A stretch of 64,000 nucleotides of DNA from Georgenia wutianyii (GCF_006349365.1 NZ_CP040899.1:2604001-2668000), one strand, 5' to 3'. Shown: positions 16,128 to 24,534, numbered from the stretch's first letter. Notes: generated by a model not told the origin, from the sequence alone. Numbers and translations: made by a program.

Positions 16128-17147
16128 ATGAAGAACATCGGCTTCCTGTCCTTCGGCCACTGGGCTCCCTCGCCGCAGTCGCAGGTGCGCTCCGCACGCG
16201 ACGCGCTCGTGCAGTCGATCGAGCTCGCGGTCGCGGCCGAGGAGCTCGGGGCCGACGGCGCCTACTTCCGCGTCCACCACTTCGCCCGCCAGCTCGCCTC
16301 GCCGTTCCCGCTGCTCGCCGCGATCGGCGCCCGCACGAGCCGCATCGAGATCGGCACCGGCGTCATCGACATGCGCTACGAGAACCCGCTGTACTTCGCC
16401 GAGGACGCCGGCGCCGCCGACCTCATCTCCGGCGGGCGGCTCCAGCTCGGCGTCAGCCGCGGCTCACCGGAGCAGGTGGTCCGCGGCTACGAGTACTTCG
16501 GCAACGTCCCCGACGCCGGCACCTCCGACGCCGACATGGCCCGCTCCCGCACGCTGCGCCTCCTCGAGGTGCTCGACGGCGAGGGCTTCGCCGAGCCGAA
16601 CCCGCGCCCGATGTTCCCCAACCCGCCCGGGCTGCTGCGCGTCGAGCCGCACTCCCCCGGGCTGCGTCGGCGGGTCTGGTGGGGCGCGGGGTCGCGGGCC
16701 ACCGCGGAGTGGGCGGCCGAGCACGGGATGAACCTCATGAGCTCCACCCTGCTCACCGAGGACACCGGGATCCCCTTCCACCTGCTGCAGGCCGAGCAGA
16801 TCCAGCGCTACCGCGACGCCTGGCGCGCTGCGGGCCACGACTGGGAGCCGCGCGTCTCGGTGAGCCGCTCGATCTTCCCGCTCGTCACCGACCAGGACCG
16901 CGAGCTCTTCTGGCGCGACACGCACTCCACCGACCAGGTCGGCCGGCTCGAGGGCGGGCTCGCCCGCTTCGGCAGGTCCTACGCGGGCGAGCCGGACCGG
17001 CTGGTGGAGGAGCTCGCGGCCGACGAGGCGGTGGCCGCGGCGGACACCCTGCTGCTCACGGTGCCGAACATGCTCGGCGTGGACTACAACGCCCACGTCG
17101 TCGAGGCGGTCCTCACCCACCTCGCGCCGGCTCTGGGGTGGCGATGA
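16128..17147 (+). CDS. LLM-class (luciferase-like) flavin-dependent oxidoreductase
   Basis: 339 residues with the bacterial-luciferase TIM-barrel pattern. Key segments are GFLSFGHWAP at the N-terminus, SIELAVAAEELGADGAYFRVHHFARQLASPFPLLAAIGARTSRIEIGTGVIDMRYENPLYFAEDAGAADLISGGRLQLGVSRGSPEQ, and the phosphate-binding region WWGAGSRATAEWAAEHG. It should use reduced FMN or F420; which one cannot be told. It shares a four-base ATGA overlap with the following NTF2-like gene, so the two are translated together. The ATG at 16128 fits the family N-terminus; no classical ribosome-binding site is close (GGAGGCG lies about 20 bases upstream). Confidence 0.88.
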   Translation: MKNIGFLSFGHWAPSPQSQVRSARDALVQSIELAVAAEELGADGAYFRVHHFARQLASPFPLLAAIGARTSRIEIGTGVIDMRYENPLYFAEDAGAADLISGGRLQLGVSRGSPEQVVRGYEYFGNVPDAGTSDADMARSRTLRLLEVLDGEGFAEPNPRPMFPNPPGLLRVEPHSPGLRRRVWWGAGSRATAEWAAEHGMNLMSSTLLTEDTGIPFHLLQAEQIQRYRDAWRAAGHDWEPRVSVSRSIFPLVTDQDRELFWRDTHSTDQVGRLEGGLARFGRSYAGEPDRLVEELAADEAVAAADTLLLTVPNMLGVDYNAHVVEAVLTHLAPALGWR

Positions 17148-17497
17148 CCGACCTCGCCGCAGCGGCGTGGGCAGGTGAGGAGTTGCTGCTGAGCCCGGCC
17201 GTGCGCGCGGACCGCTCGCGCCTGGAGCCGCTGCTCTCCGCGGACTTCACCGAGATCGGGCAGTCGGGCAGGTGGTGGGGCCGGGAGGAGATCCTCGCCG
17301 AGCTCACCGGCGAGTCGCTGCCGCCCGGGCCCGCGACGCTCACCGAGCGAGCGGCACGCGAGGTCGGGCCCGGCACGCTCCTCCTCACCTACCGGCTCGA
17401 CCTCGGCACCGGCGCGAGCCGCCGCTCCTCGCTGTGGTGCGAGGAGGACGGCGCCGTGCGGTGCGTCTTCCACCAGGGCACGCCGCTCCCGGGCTGA
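17144..17497 (+). CDS. NTF2-like DUF4440 domain protein
   Basis: 117 residues: EELLLSPAVRADRSRLEPLLSADFTEIGQSGRWWGREEILAELTG, then ...LTYRLDLGTGASRRSSLWCEEDGAVRCVFHQGTPL. This is the compact NTF2-like fold of DUF4440/SnoaL-type proteins: helix pair, ADFxExGxxGxxWxRxxI motif, and a curved beta-sheet ending in FHQGT. It starts inside the stop codon of the LLM oxidoreductase gene (ATGA) and is probably its operon partner. The catalytic role is unknown. It converges on the ABC permease gene with 42 bp between the stops. Confidence 0.85.
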   Translation: MTDLAAAAWAGEELLLSPAVRADRSRLEPLLSADFTEIGQSGRWWGREEILAELTGESLPPGPATLTERAAREVGPGTLLLTYRLDLGTGASRRSSLWCEEDGAVRCVFHQGTPLPG

Positions 17498-17539
17498 GCG
17501 GCGCCGCCGCCGAGCCCCCGCCGCCCGGCAGGGGGTCGG

Positions 17540-18298
17540 TCAGCGCGCCTTGCGGCGATCCAGGACGACGGCCGCGGCGTAGCCGAGGAGCAGGACCGCG
17601 GCGAGCCACGCGAGAGCGACCCAGATGTCCGTCCCCACGGGCGTCCCGGCGAACAGGGAGCGCAGCGTGTCGACGACCGGCGTCACCGGCTGGTGCTCGG
17701 CGAACCACGCGACCGGTCCCGGCATGCCGTCGGTCGGGACGAAGGCCGAGCTGAGGAACGGCAGGAAGATCAGCGGGTAGCCGAACGCACCCGCGCCGTC
17801 GACCGTCCTGGCACTGAGCCCGGCGACCACCGCGAGCCAGGTGAGGGCGAGGGTGAAGAGCGTGAGGATCCCGACGACGGCGAGCCAGGCACCCACGGAC
17901 GCCCCGGTGCGGAAGCCGATGAGGAACGCGACGCCGACGACGAGCGCCACCGAGACGGCGTTCGCAACCAGCGACGTGAGGACGTGGGCCCACAGCACGG
18001 CGGGCCGGGCGACCGGCATCGACCGGAAGCGGTCGACGATCCCGCCCGCGAGGTCGAGGAACAGCCGGTAGGACGTGTAGGCGACGCCCGAGGCGATGGT
18101 GATGAGCAGGATGCCCGGCAGGAGGTAGTCGACGTACCGGCCGCCGGTGTCGATGGCGCTGCCGAGGACGTAGACGAAGAGCAGCATGATCGCGACAGGC
18201 GTGATCGCCGTCGTGATGATCGTGTCCGGGCTGCGCAGGACGTGGCGCAGCGAGCGCCCGGTGAGGGCGCGGGTGTCCGCGAGGGCGTGGGTGGCCAT
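17540..18298 (-). CDS. ABC-2 type exporter permease (DrrB-like)
   Basis: 252 residues, six hydrophobic segments. The N-terminus reads LADTRALTGRSLRHVLRSPDTIITTAITPVAIMLLFVYVLG. The conserved ABC-2 block YVDYLLPGILLITIASGVAYTSYRLFLDLAGGIVDRFRSMPVARPAVLWAH follows, and the end is PVTPVVDTLRSLFAG. These features match the DrrB/daunorubicin-resistance permease family. It pairs with the ATPase gene upstream through an ATGA overlap at 18296-18300. The likely role is export of a lipid, drug or other hydrophobic compound, controlled by the PadR repressor at the head of the operon. Confidence 0.9.
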   Translation of the reverse strand: MATHALADTRALTGRSLRHVLRSPDTIITTAITPVAIMLLFVYVLGSAIDTGGRYVDYLLPGILLITIASGVAYTSYRLFLDLAGGIVDRFRSMPVARPAVLWAHVLTSLVANAVSVALVVGVAFLIGFRTGASVGAWLAVVGILTLFTLALTWLAVVAGLSARTVDGAGAFGYPLIFLPFLSSAFVPTDGMPGPVAWFAEHQPVTPVVDTLRSLFAGTPVGTDIWVALAWLAAVLLLGYAAAVVLDRRKAR

Positions 18299-19101
18299 CA
18301 CCGGTCCCTCCTCACCGACACACCGCTGGCGTCCTCGGCGGGCTCCCCGACCAGGACGAGGAAGACCTCCTCGAGGGTGGGCTGCTTCTCCACGTACTCC
18401 ACGGTCGCCGGCGGCAGGAGCGCCTTCAGCTCGGCGAGCGTGCCGTGCTGGACGATCGTGCCCCCGTGGAGGATCGCGATCCGGTCGGCGAGCTGCTCGG
18501 CCTCCTCGAGGTACTGCGTGGTGAGGAGGACGGTGGTGCCGGCGTCGGCCAGCCGCTTGACGGTCCGCCACACCTCGGCGCGCCCCTGCGGGTCCAGGCC
18601 CGTGGTCGGCTCGTCGAGGAAGACGACGGGCGGGTCGCCGACGAGGCTCATCGCGATGTCGAGGCGGCGGCGCATGCCGCCGGAGTACTCCCCCGCCCGG
18701 CGCCCGCCGGCGTCGGTGAGGGACATGCGGTCGAGCAGCTCGTCGGCGACGGCTCCGGGGTTCGGCAGGTGGCGCAGCCGCGCGACGAGCACGAGGTTCT
18801 CCCGCCCGGTGAGCACGTCGTCGACGGCGGCGAACTGGCCGGTGAGGCTGATCGACTCGCGGACAGCGGCGGGCTCGGCGAGGACGTCGTGCCCGTGGAC
18901 GACGGCGCTGCCCGCGTCCGGTCGCGTGAGCGTGGAGAGGATCCGCACGAGCGTCGTCTTGCCGGCGCCGTTGGAGCCGAGGAGGGCGAGGATGCTGCCC
19001 GCCGCGACGTCGAGGTCGACGCCGCGCAGGACGTCGAGCCCCTTGAAGGACTTCCTGATCCCGCGCACCCGGACGGCGGGCTCGCGGGTGGTCGTGGTCA
19101 T
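18298..19101 (-). CDS. ABC exporter ATP-binding protein (DrrA-like)
   Basis: 267 residues. Walker A is LGSNGAGKTT, the Q-loop is SLTGQFAAVDDVLTGREN, the signature is YSGGMRRRLDIAMSL, Walker B is VVFLDEPTTGLDP, and the H-region is reduced to LLTTQYLEEAEQL, with Gln replacing His. That replacement is normal for the DrrA group, where the sequence is TTQYLEEA. The C-terminal extension (PPATVEYVEKQPTLEEVFLVLVG) is also typical. Start ATG at 19101 overlaps the stop of the DUF1048 gene (ATGA). Third gene of a four-gene operon. Confidence 0.92.
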   Translation of the reverse strand: MTTTTREPAVRVRGIRKSFKGLDVLRGVDLDVAAGSILALLGSNGAGKTTLVRILSTLTRPDAGSAVVHGHDVLAEPAAVRESISLTGQFAAVDDVLTGRENLVLVARLRHLPNPGAVADELLDRMSLTDAGGRRAGEYSGGMRRRLDIAMSLVGDPPVVFLDEPTTGLDPQGRAEVWRTVKRLADAGTTVLLTTQYLEEAEQLADRIAILHGGTIVQHGTLAELKALLPPATVEYVEKQPTLEEVFLVLVGEPAEDASGVSVRRDR

Positions 19102-19475
19102 GCGTCCGTCCCCTTCTCCTGGGCGGTGGCGCCCTCGATCGCCCTCGTGAGGCGGGCGCGCTCCTTGTCGAGCCACTGCTTGCCGACGTAGGCCTGGGCG
19201 AACGTCTCGGCGAAGTCGACCGGGTCCTCCCCGACGATGTCGCGGACCGGCGTGCCGTCGACGGCGGCGCGCTCCCAGAGGTCGGCGAGGTCGGTGACCA
19301 TCGTCGTGAGCGCGTCAGCGGCGGTGACGGCCCCGTAGTACATGAGGTACCGGTGCATCGCCCGGGCAGCGGTGCGCTGCGGCTCGGGCAGCCCGTCGAT
19401 GCGGGCCTTGTCCTGCCGGTACTGCCTCTTCTCCTCCAGCGAGCCCGTGAGGGCCTCGTACCACTTTCCTGTCAT
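19098..19475 (-). CDS. DUF1048 domain-containing protein
   Basis: 125 residues, all helical in appearance: WYEALTGSLEEKRQYRQDKARIDGLPEPQRTAARAMHRYLMYYG then LTTMVTDLADLWERAAVDGTPVRDIVGEDPVDFAETFAQAYVGKQWLDKERARL. This matches DUF1048, small proteins regularly encoded between a PadR regulator and an ABC exporter in Gram-positive bacteria. The GEDPVDFAETF segment is the family core. No enzymatic motif is present; a structural or regulatory part in the exporter system is likely. It has stop-start overlaps with both neighbours. Confidence 0.88.
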   Translation of the reverse strand: MTGKWYEALTGSLEEKRQYRQDKARIDGLPEPQRTAARAMHRYLMYYGAVTAADALTTMVTDLADLWERAAVDGTPVRDIVGEDPVDFAETFAQAYVGKQWLDKERARLTRAIEGATAQEKGTDA

Positions 19476-19816
19476 CGTGCTCCCCCTTCGTGCGTGTCGT
19501 CGTCGAGCTGGGCGATGCGCTCGGCGAGGAACCTCCAGGTGGCCCAGAACTCCGCGAGCCGGGTGCGGCCGGCGGCGTTGAGCGAGTAGACCTTGCGGGG
19601 CGGGCCCTTCTCGGACGGGACCTTCTCCACCTCGACGAGGCCGCGCTGCTCGATGCGCACGAGCAGGGCGTAGACGGTGCCCTCGGCGATCTCGGCGAAG
19701 CCGCGGTCGCGCAGGCCCGTGGTGATCTCGTACCCGTAGGCGGACCGCTCGTCGAGCATCGCGAGGACGATCCCCTCAAGGGTCCCCTTGAGCATCTCCG
19801 TCAGCTGGCTGGCCAC
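19472..19816 (-). CDS. PadR-family transcriptional repressor
   Basis: 114 residues: LTEMLKGTLEGIVLAMLDERSAYGYEITTGLRDRGFAEIAEGTVYALLVRIEQRGLVEVEKVPSEKGPPRKVYSLNAAGRTRLAEF. This is the PadR winged helix, with the recognition helix in EGTVYALLVRIEQRGL and the wing GPPRKVYSLNAAG, followed by a short dimerisation helix (subfamily 2). It heads the operon padR-DUF1048-ATPase-permease, all joined by four-base overlaps. The adjacent upstream sequence carries three direct repeats spaced 23 bp that are the likely operator, so it should autoregulate and derepress the exporter on ligand binding. Confidence 0.92.
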   Translation of the reverse strand: MASQLTEMLKGTLEGIVLAMLDERSAYGYEITTGLRDRGFAEIAEGTVYALLVRIEQRGLVEVEKVPSEKGPPRKVYSLNAAGRTRLAEFWATWRFLAERIAQLDDDTHEGGAR

Positions 19817-19827
19817 GCGACCACCTC

Positions 19828-19893
19828 TACCTAGTAACGCTGGGTACTGGTAGACAGTAACGCTAGGTACCGGTACCTGGCAACACTGGGTAG
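19828..19893 (-). promoter_or_regulatory. PadR operator candidate: three 23-bp-spaced repeats
   Basis: AGTAACGCTGGGTAC (19833-19847), AGTAACGCTAGGTAC (19856-19870) and the weaker GGCAACACTGGGTAG (19879-19893) are phased at exactly 23 bp. The first lies within a palindrome TACCTAG-n5-CTGGGTA (19828-19846), and a perfect GGTACCGGTACC covers 19866-19877. All lie between 12 and 77 bp upstream of the PadR start and between the divergent PadR and gamma-glutamyltransferase genes. Confidence 0.65.
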
Positions 19894-19925
19894 GTCCCGT
19901 TCTGCCGGTCGCGCAGTGCCGTCGT

Positions 19926-19931
19926 TACGCT
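19926..19931 (+). promoter_or_regulatory. -10 box of leaderless promoter for the gamma-glutamyltransferase gene
   Basis: TACGCT is followed by six bases and the ATG at 19938. The repressor repeats of the divergent operon end about 33 bp upstream, so PadR could also affect this promoter. Confidence 0.5.
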
Positions 19932-19937
19932 GGCCCG

Positions 19938-21737
19938 ATGCCGCCGGCCTTCACCCCACCGCCCCCCTTCACCACGCGCCCCACCCTCCAGGGCACCTTC
20001 GGGATGGCGGCCTCGACGCACTGGATCGCGACGGCGACGGCCCAGTCCGTCCTCGAGCGCGGCGGCAACGCCTTCGACGCCGCCGCGGCGGCCGGTTTCG
20101 TCCTCCACGTCGTCGAGCCGCACCTCAACGGGCCGGGCGGGGACATGCCGGCGATCTTCGTGACGGCCGACGCCCCGGGCGACCCGGTGGTCCTCATGGG
20201 GCAGGGTCCGGCGCCCGCCGGCGCCACCCGGGAGCACTACCGCGGCCTGGGCCTCGACCTCGTCCCCGGCGCCGGTGCCCTCGCCGCGGCCGTGCCGGGC
20301 GCCGTCGACGCCTGGCTGCTGCTCCTGCGCGACCACGGCACCTGGGACCTCGCCGACGTCCTCGCCCCCGCGATCGGGTACGCCCGCGACGGCCACCCCG
20401 TCCTGCCCGCGACGTGCCGCACCATCGCCGCCGTCGCCGACCTCTTCCGCGAGCACTGGCCCACCTCGGCCGCGCTGTGGCTCCCCGGCGGGCGCGTCCC
20501 GCGGCCCGGTGAGCTCGTCCGCAACGAGGCGTACGCCCGCACCCTCGAACGCCTCGTCGGGGCGGGCGGTGCCGGTGACCGGGAGAGTCGGATCGAGGCG
20601 GCGCGGGCCGCGTGGCGCGAGGGGTTCGTCGCCGAGGAGGCCTCCCGGTTCGCCGCCGTCCCCCACCGCCACTCCGACGGCGGTACCTACGCCGGGGTCA
20701 TCACGCCCGCGGACTTCGCCGCCTTCACCGCGGGCTACGAGCCCGCGGTCACCGCCGAGTTCCGTGGCCACACGGTCGCCAAGACCGGCCCGTGGGGGCA
20801 GGGGCCGGCGCTCCTGCAGATGCTCACCCTGCTCGACGGCCTCGACGACGAGCGCCTCGACCCGTCCACCGCGCTCGGCGCACACACCGTCCTCGAGGTC
20901 CTCAAGCTCGCCCTCGCCGACCGCGACGCCTACTACGGCGACGACGACGACGCACGGGCCGCCCTCGACGTCCTCCTCTCCCCCGGCTACGCCGCCGAGC
21001 GTCGCGCGCTCATCGGGGAGACCGCCTCCGCCGAGCTGCGGCCGGGCGTCGTCCCGGGCCGCGAGCCGTTCCGCCCGCCACTGCGCGAGACAGACGACGC
21101 GCAGGTCGCCGGCGTCGGCGAGCCGACCGTCGGCACGGGCGGCGAGCAGCGCGGGGACACCTGCCACGTCGACGTCGTCGACCGGTGGGGCAACATGGTC
21201 TCCGCGACGCCCTCGGGCGGGTGGCTGCAGTCCTCCCCGACCGTCCCCGGGCTCGGCTTCTGCCTGGGCACGCGGCTGCAGATGACGTGGCTGGAGGACG
21301 GCGCCTCGTCCTCGCTCCAGCCCGGGCGCCGTCCGCGCACCACGCTCACGCCCACGCTCGTGCTGCGCGACGGTCACGCCGTCACCGCACTCGGCTCCCC
21401 CGGCGGCGACCAGCAGGACCAGTGGCAGCTGCTCTACCTGCTCCGCACGATCGTCGGCGGGTACGGCCCGCAGGAGGCCATCGACGCCCCGGCGTTCCAC
21501 ACCCGCTCGATGCCCGACTCGTTCTGGCCGCGCGCGTGGGACCCGGCGCGCGCCGTCGTCGAGGACCGGCTGGGCGAGGACGTCATCGCCGAGCTCGAGC
21601 GGCGGGGCCACCGCGTGACGCGCGCCGGCGACTGGTCCCTGGGGCGGCTGTCCGCCGTCACCCGGGACCCGGCCACCGGGCTGCTCGGCGCGGCTGCCAA
21701 CCCGCGCGGCATGCAGGGCTACGCCGCCGGCCGCTGA
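19938..21737 (+). CDS. Gamma-glutamyltransferase family protein (Ntn hydrolase)
   Basis: 599 residues. N-terminal ASTHWIATATAQSVLERGGNAFDAAAAAGFVLHVVEPHLNGPGGDMPAI is the large-subunit start of the family. The self-cleavage/nucleophile site is in GDTCHVDVVDRWGNMVSATPSGGWLQSSPTVPGLGFCLG, with Thr408 the expected new N-terminus of the small subunit. The second conserved block is TTLTPTLVLRDGHAVTALGSPGGDQQDQWQLLYLL. No signal peptide is seen. The GDTCH motif (His after Cys) belongs to the divergent branch rather than classical glutathione-cleaving GGT, so the substrate may be another gamma-glutamyl or amide compound. Ends at a bidirectional hairpin. Confidence 0.88.
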   Translation: MPPAFTPPPPFTTRPTLQGTFGMAASTHWIATATAQSVLERGGNAFDAAAAAGFVLHVVEPHLNGPGGDMPAIFVTADAPGDPVVLMGQGPAPAGATREHYRGLGLDLVPGAGALAAAVPGAVDAWLLLLRDHGTWDLADVLAPAIGYARDGHPVLPATCRTIAAVADLFREHWPTSAALWLPGGRVPRPGELVRNEAYARTLERLVGAGGAGDRESRIEAARAAWREGFVAEEASRFAAVPHRHSDGGTYAGVITPADFAAFTAGYEPAVTAEFRGHTVAKTGPWGQGPALLQMLTLLDGLDDERLDPSTALGAHTVLEVLKLALADRDAYYGDDDDARAALDVLLSPGYAAERRALIGETASAELRPGVVPGREPFRPPLRETDDAQVAGVGEPTVGTGGEQRGDTCHVDVVDRWGNMVSATPSGGWLQSSPTVPGLGFCLGTRLQMTWLEDGASSSLQPGRRPRTTLTPTLVLRDGHAVTALGSPGGDQQDQWQLLYLLRTIVGGYGPQEAIDAPAFHTRSMPDSFWPRAWDPARAVVEDRLGEDVIAELERRGHRVTRAGDWSLGRLSAVTRDPATGLLGAAANPRGMQGYAAGR

Positions 21738-21770
21738 CGGTCTGCCCGACGGCCCGGCGCCCTCAGCACC

Positions 21771-21803
21771 GCAGGCCCCGCACCTGTGTGGTGCGGGGCC
21801 TGC
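21771..21803. terminator. Bidirectional hairpin terminator between convergent genes
   Basis: Perfect 14-bp arms (21771-21784 and 21790-21803) around a five-base loop, placed between the plus-strand gamma-glutamyltransferase and the minus-strand secreted protein gene. Confidence 0.75.
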
Positions 21804-21820
21804 GGCGGTGAGCGGTCAGG

Positions 21821-22789
21821 TCAGAGCTGCGCGGGGCCGGCGGCCACGGCGGCCTGCTCCGCCTTGGTGAGACGCTCGGACCGGAGCTGCTCGAGGACGT
21901 CGCGCTCGGCGTCGGCCTCGGGCGCGGCGGCCTGCATCCGCATCATGCGCTGCGCGGCCTGCTCGGCGAACTGGCCCTGCAGCTCGCCGCGGACGCGGTT
22001 GTTGCTCGCCTCGACGGACTCGTTGCCGGTGCCCGCGAGGTTGCGACGGATGATGTTGTCCGAGACCTGCACGTGGCCGGTCGTGCCGGACACGGTGACG
22101 TTCCCGCCCCAGACGCTGCTGCCGCCCTCGCACTCGCCGAGCGCGCCGCCGGAGCCGAGCTGGACGCCCACGTTGTTGCTGGCGAAGGTCGCGTGGCCGT
22201 CGACCTCGCTGCCGCAGACGAGCGCACCGAACTCCGAGCCGGTGACGGTGAGCGCGCCGGCGACGACGGAGTCGAGGATGTCGGTGTACTGGGTGTCGGT
22301 CGTCTCCACCGCGCGGTTCGCGTAGGAGCTCTCGAGCAGGAGGGATCCGCCGGTGGCCGCGACGCGCCCGTTGAACTCCGCCCCGTAGGTCCACAGGAAG
22401 CTCTCGGCGTTGTCACGTGCGTTGCCGTTGTAGGCGTTGAGGGTCGTGTCGTCGAGGTAGATCCCGAAGCCGCCGTTGTTGGCGACGTTCCCGGTGACAG
22501 AGGAGTTCACGAGGTCGAGGTAGGCCCCGGCCTGGACGTTGACGTTGCCGTTGACCGTGAGGCCGTCGGCGACGAGGTCCGCGTCCGCGGCGACGCGCAC
22601 GTTGCCGTTGACGATCGTGTTCTCCAGGGAGCAGGCCTTGCCCGCCCTCACGACGAGGTCGCCGGGGATCGTGACGTCGGCAGCGTGCCCGTTGCAGTTG
22701 GTGGTGAGGGCCGCCTGGGCCGGCACCGCAGCCCCGAACCCGGCGAGCGCGATGCCGCCGATGAGGACGCTGGCAAGTCTCTTACGCAT
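21821..22789 (-). CDS. Secreted repetitive protein, beta-helix-like, function unknown
   Basis: 322 residues starting MRKRLASVLIGGIALAGFGAAVPAQA, a clear Sec signal. The mature part repeats short turns such as VNGNVRVAADADLVADGLTVNGNVNVQAGAYLDLVNSSVTGNV and GNVTVSGTTGHVQVSDNIIRRNLAGTGNESVEASNNRVRG. This Asn/Gly/Val periodicity is typical of a right-handed parallel beta-helix or bactofilin-like surface protein. Three Cys pairs (NTEN-terminal TTNC, KACS, then VCGS and GECEGGS) may form disulfides. The last 50 residues are helical (QGQFAEQAAQRMMRMQAAAPEADAERDVLEQLRSERL). ATG 22789 has AAGGAGA seven bases upstream. No enzyme motif is visible. Confidence 0.75.
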   Translation of the reverse strand: MRKRLASVLIGGIALAGFGAAVPAQAALTTNCNGHAADVTIPGDLVVRAGKACSLENTIVNGNVRVAADADLVADGLTVNGNVNVQAGAYLDLVNSSVTGNVANNGGFGIYLDDTTLNAYNGNARDNAESFLWTYGAEFNGRVAATGGSLLLESSYANRAVETTDTQYTDILDSVVAGALTVTGSEFGALVCGSEVDGHATFASNNVGVQLGSGGALGECEGGSSVWGGNVTVSGTTGHVQVSDNIIRRNLAGTGNESVEASNNRVRGELQGQFAEQAAQRMMRMQAAAPEADAERDVLEQLRSERLTKAEQAAVAAGPAQL

Positions 22790-23511
22790 GGTTTCTCCTT
22801 GTGCTGAGGTAGATACCCGGCGACGCGACGCCGCGCGCGCGGGCGGTGGACGGAGGGTGGCGCCGTGGGCCCGGCTGGCCCGCGCGCTGTCGTCAGCGTG
22901 CTGGCGGTGAGGCGTGCCGCCCTGGGCGCGGCAGCAGCCGGTGAGACGCTCCAGCAGCGCGAGCCCCCACCCTCGGGCGCGGCACTGCCGGTGTCCCCAC
23001 CGCTGCACCCCACCGCGAACACGCAATCCGTGACCTCATGTGTCACTCCCTGCCCTTTGACGACATCAATGTCGGGGCAACCCCCGGGAGAGAGTCAAGC
23101 GGCTAAGGCGGCAAACGGCAACCCCCTTTGGGTAAATCGACACGCAGAAGGATCCCAACACGCGCCCAAGTCCGCAGGTCGGTCGCCGTCCGTCCCACCG
23201 ATGCGCGCGGTGCCGTCCACCATGCGGGCGACCCGTCGGCGCGCAGGACGAGCGACCGGGCAGCTCCGGACGAGCCGCACCATCCCGCCGGTTCTGCGAA
23301 AACTACTTCCGTGTCACCGGTACTGACTTCTCGTCTTTTGCTTGACGCTCGTCGGAAGGGGGCCTACTGTCGGCCCGATTGGTGTTATTTGCCTCACGCC
23401 TCGGTAGTCGCAACGACGCGCTCGCCCACCAGCAACGCGTCGTCGTCGGGGGGACCTTCTGCCGGCGAGGTGCGCAGACCGTGGTGTCGTGTCACGACGA
23501 CAGGAGCCTCC
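22790..23511. other. 722-bp divergent regulatory gap between secreted protein and laccase genes
   Basis: No supportable gene. The half next to the minus-strand gene is very GC-rich and should hold its leader. Around 23060-23150 lies a less GC-rich stretch with several short inverted repeats (for example CGACATCAATGTCG at 23061-23074) that could be an operator. The plus-strand promoter of the laccase gene is at 23342-23370. A structured RNA was considered here but is not supported. Confidence 0.45.
23342..23370 (+). promoter_or_regulatory. Sigma-70-type promoter for the laccase gene
   Basis: TTGACG (23342-23347), a 17-bp spacer, and TACTGT (23365-23370). The predicted start near 23377 leaves a 5' leader of about 135 bases before the ATG at 23512. 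This is among the best-matching promoters in the window. Confidence 0.65.
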
Positions 23512-24534
23512 ATGACCGACACACCCACCACGCCGCAGGCCGACTCAGGCTTCTCGCGGCGCAGCATGCTCGCCGGTGCGGCAGCTGCCCTCTTCGTCCC
23601 GGCGACCGCCGCGGCGCTGGGCGGCACGTCCGCCGCCGCCGCAGCGACCGCACCCCTGTCGCGCTCGCTCGCGACCCCGGAGGGGACGACGCACCGGATC
23701 ACCATGTACGTCGAGGACCTCGGCGGCGGACAGTTCGGCTACGGGCTCGCGCCCGGCCAGGCGACGATCCCCGGACCCGTCCTCGAGATGTACGAGGGCG
23801 ACACGATGGAGATCACCCTCGTCAACACGACCCAGAGCACCGTCTCCATCCACCCGCACGGCGTCCTGTACACCACCGACTCCGACGGCGCCCCGATGAA
23901 CGACTCGTTCAACCAGCCCGGCGAGACCCGCACCTACACCTGGCGCACCACCGGGGAGAAGTCGCTCGGCCGCTGGGCCCGTCCCGGGACCGCCGGCTAC
24001 TGGCACTACCACGACCACGCGATGGGCACGGTGCACGGATCCGGCGGCATCGCCGCGGGCCTCTACGGCGGGCTCGTCGTCCGCCGTCGCGGCGACATCC
24101 TGCCCGACCGCCAGTTCACGATGGTGTTCAACGGGATGCTCATCAACAACAAGCTCGCGCCGAACACGCCGATGTTCGAGGCCAACCACGGGGAGACCGT
24201 GGAGTTCATCTGCATCGGCCACGGCGACATGTTCCACACCTTCCACCTGCACGCCCATCGTTGGGCCAACACCCGCACCGGGTACCTCGAGGGTCCCCGC
24301 GACTCCAGCCAGATCATCGACAACCGGGACCTCAACGGTGGGGACTCCTTCGGCTTCCAGGTGATCGCCGGCGAGGACGTCGGCCCGGGGGCGTGGATGT
24401 ACCACTGCCACGTCCAGTTCCACTCCGACGCCGGGATGGCGGGCATCTTCCTCGTGCGCAACGCGGACGGCTCCATGCCCGACGGCGCGCAGGAGGCCAT
24501 CGACCGGTTCCACGGCCACGAAGGAGGTCACTGA
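23512..24534 (+). CDS. Two-domain (small) laccase, Tat-exported multicopper oxidase
   Basis: 340 residues with twin-arginine signal SRRSMLAGAAAALFVPATAAAL. All four copper motifs are present: HPHG near 114, YWHYHDHAMG near 164, HTFHLHAHRW near 243, and HCHVQFHSDAGM near 300. The last gives the type 1 copper Cys, His and Met. Length and sequence follow the two-domain laccases such as the Streptomyces small laccase, which act as trimers with trinuclear centres between subunits and oxidise phenols with O2. The C-terminus is His-rich (FHGHEGGH). ATG at 23512 has AGGAG eight bases upstream. The next gene starts 64 bp downstream, so copper oxidase and the large secreted protein may be co-transcribed. 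Confidence 0.93.
   Translation: MTDTPTTPQADSGFSRRSMLAGAAAALFVPATAAALGGTSAAAAATAPLSRSLATPEGTTHRITMYVEDLGGGQFGYGLAPGQATIPGPVLEMYEGDTMEITLVNTTQSTVSIHPHGVLYTTDSDGAPMNDSFNQPGETRTYTWRTTGEKSLGRWARPGTAGYWHYHDHAMGTVHGSGGIAAGLYGGLVVRRRGDILPDRQFTMVFNGMLINNKLAPNTPMFEANHGETVEFICIGHGDMFHTFHLHAHRWANTRTGYLEGPRDSSQIIDNRDLNGGDSFGFQVIAGEDVGPGAWMYHCHVQFHSDAGMAGIFLVRNADGSMPDGAQEAIDRFHGHEGGH

Noticed and set aside
23061-23290. Cyclic-di-AMP (ydaO-type) riboswitch
   Set aside because: A few short motifs such as GGGTAAATCG and CAGCTCCGG recall the family, but the conserved core is missing and the stretch ends upstream of the best promoter of the laccase gene. A covariance-model search would settle it.
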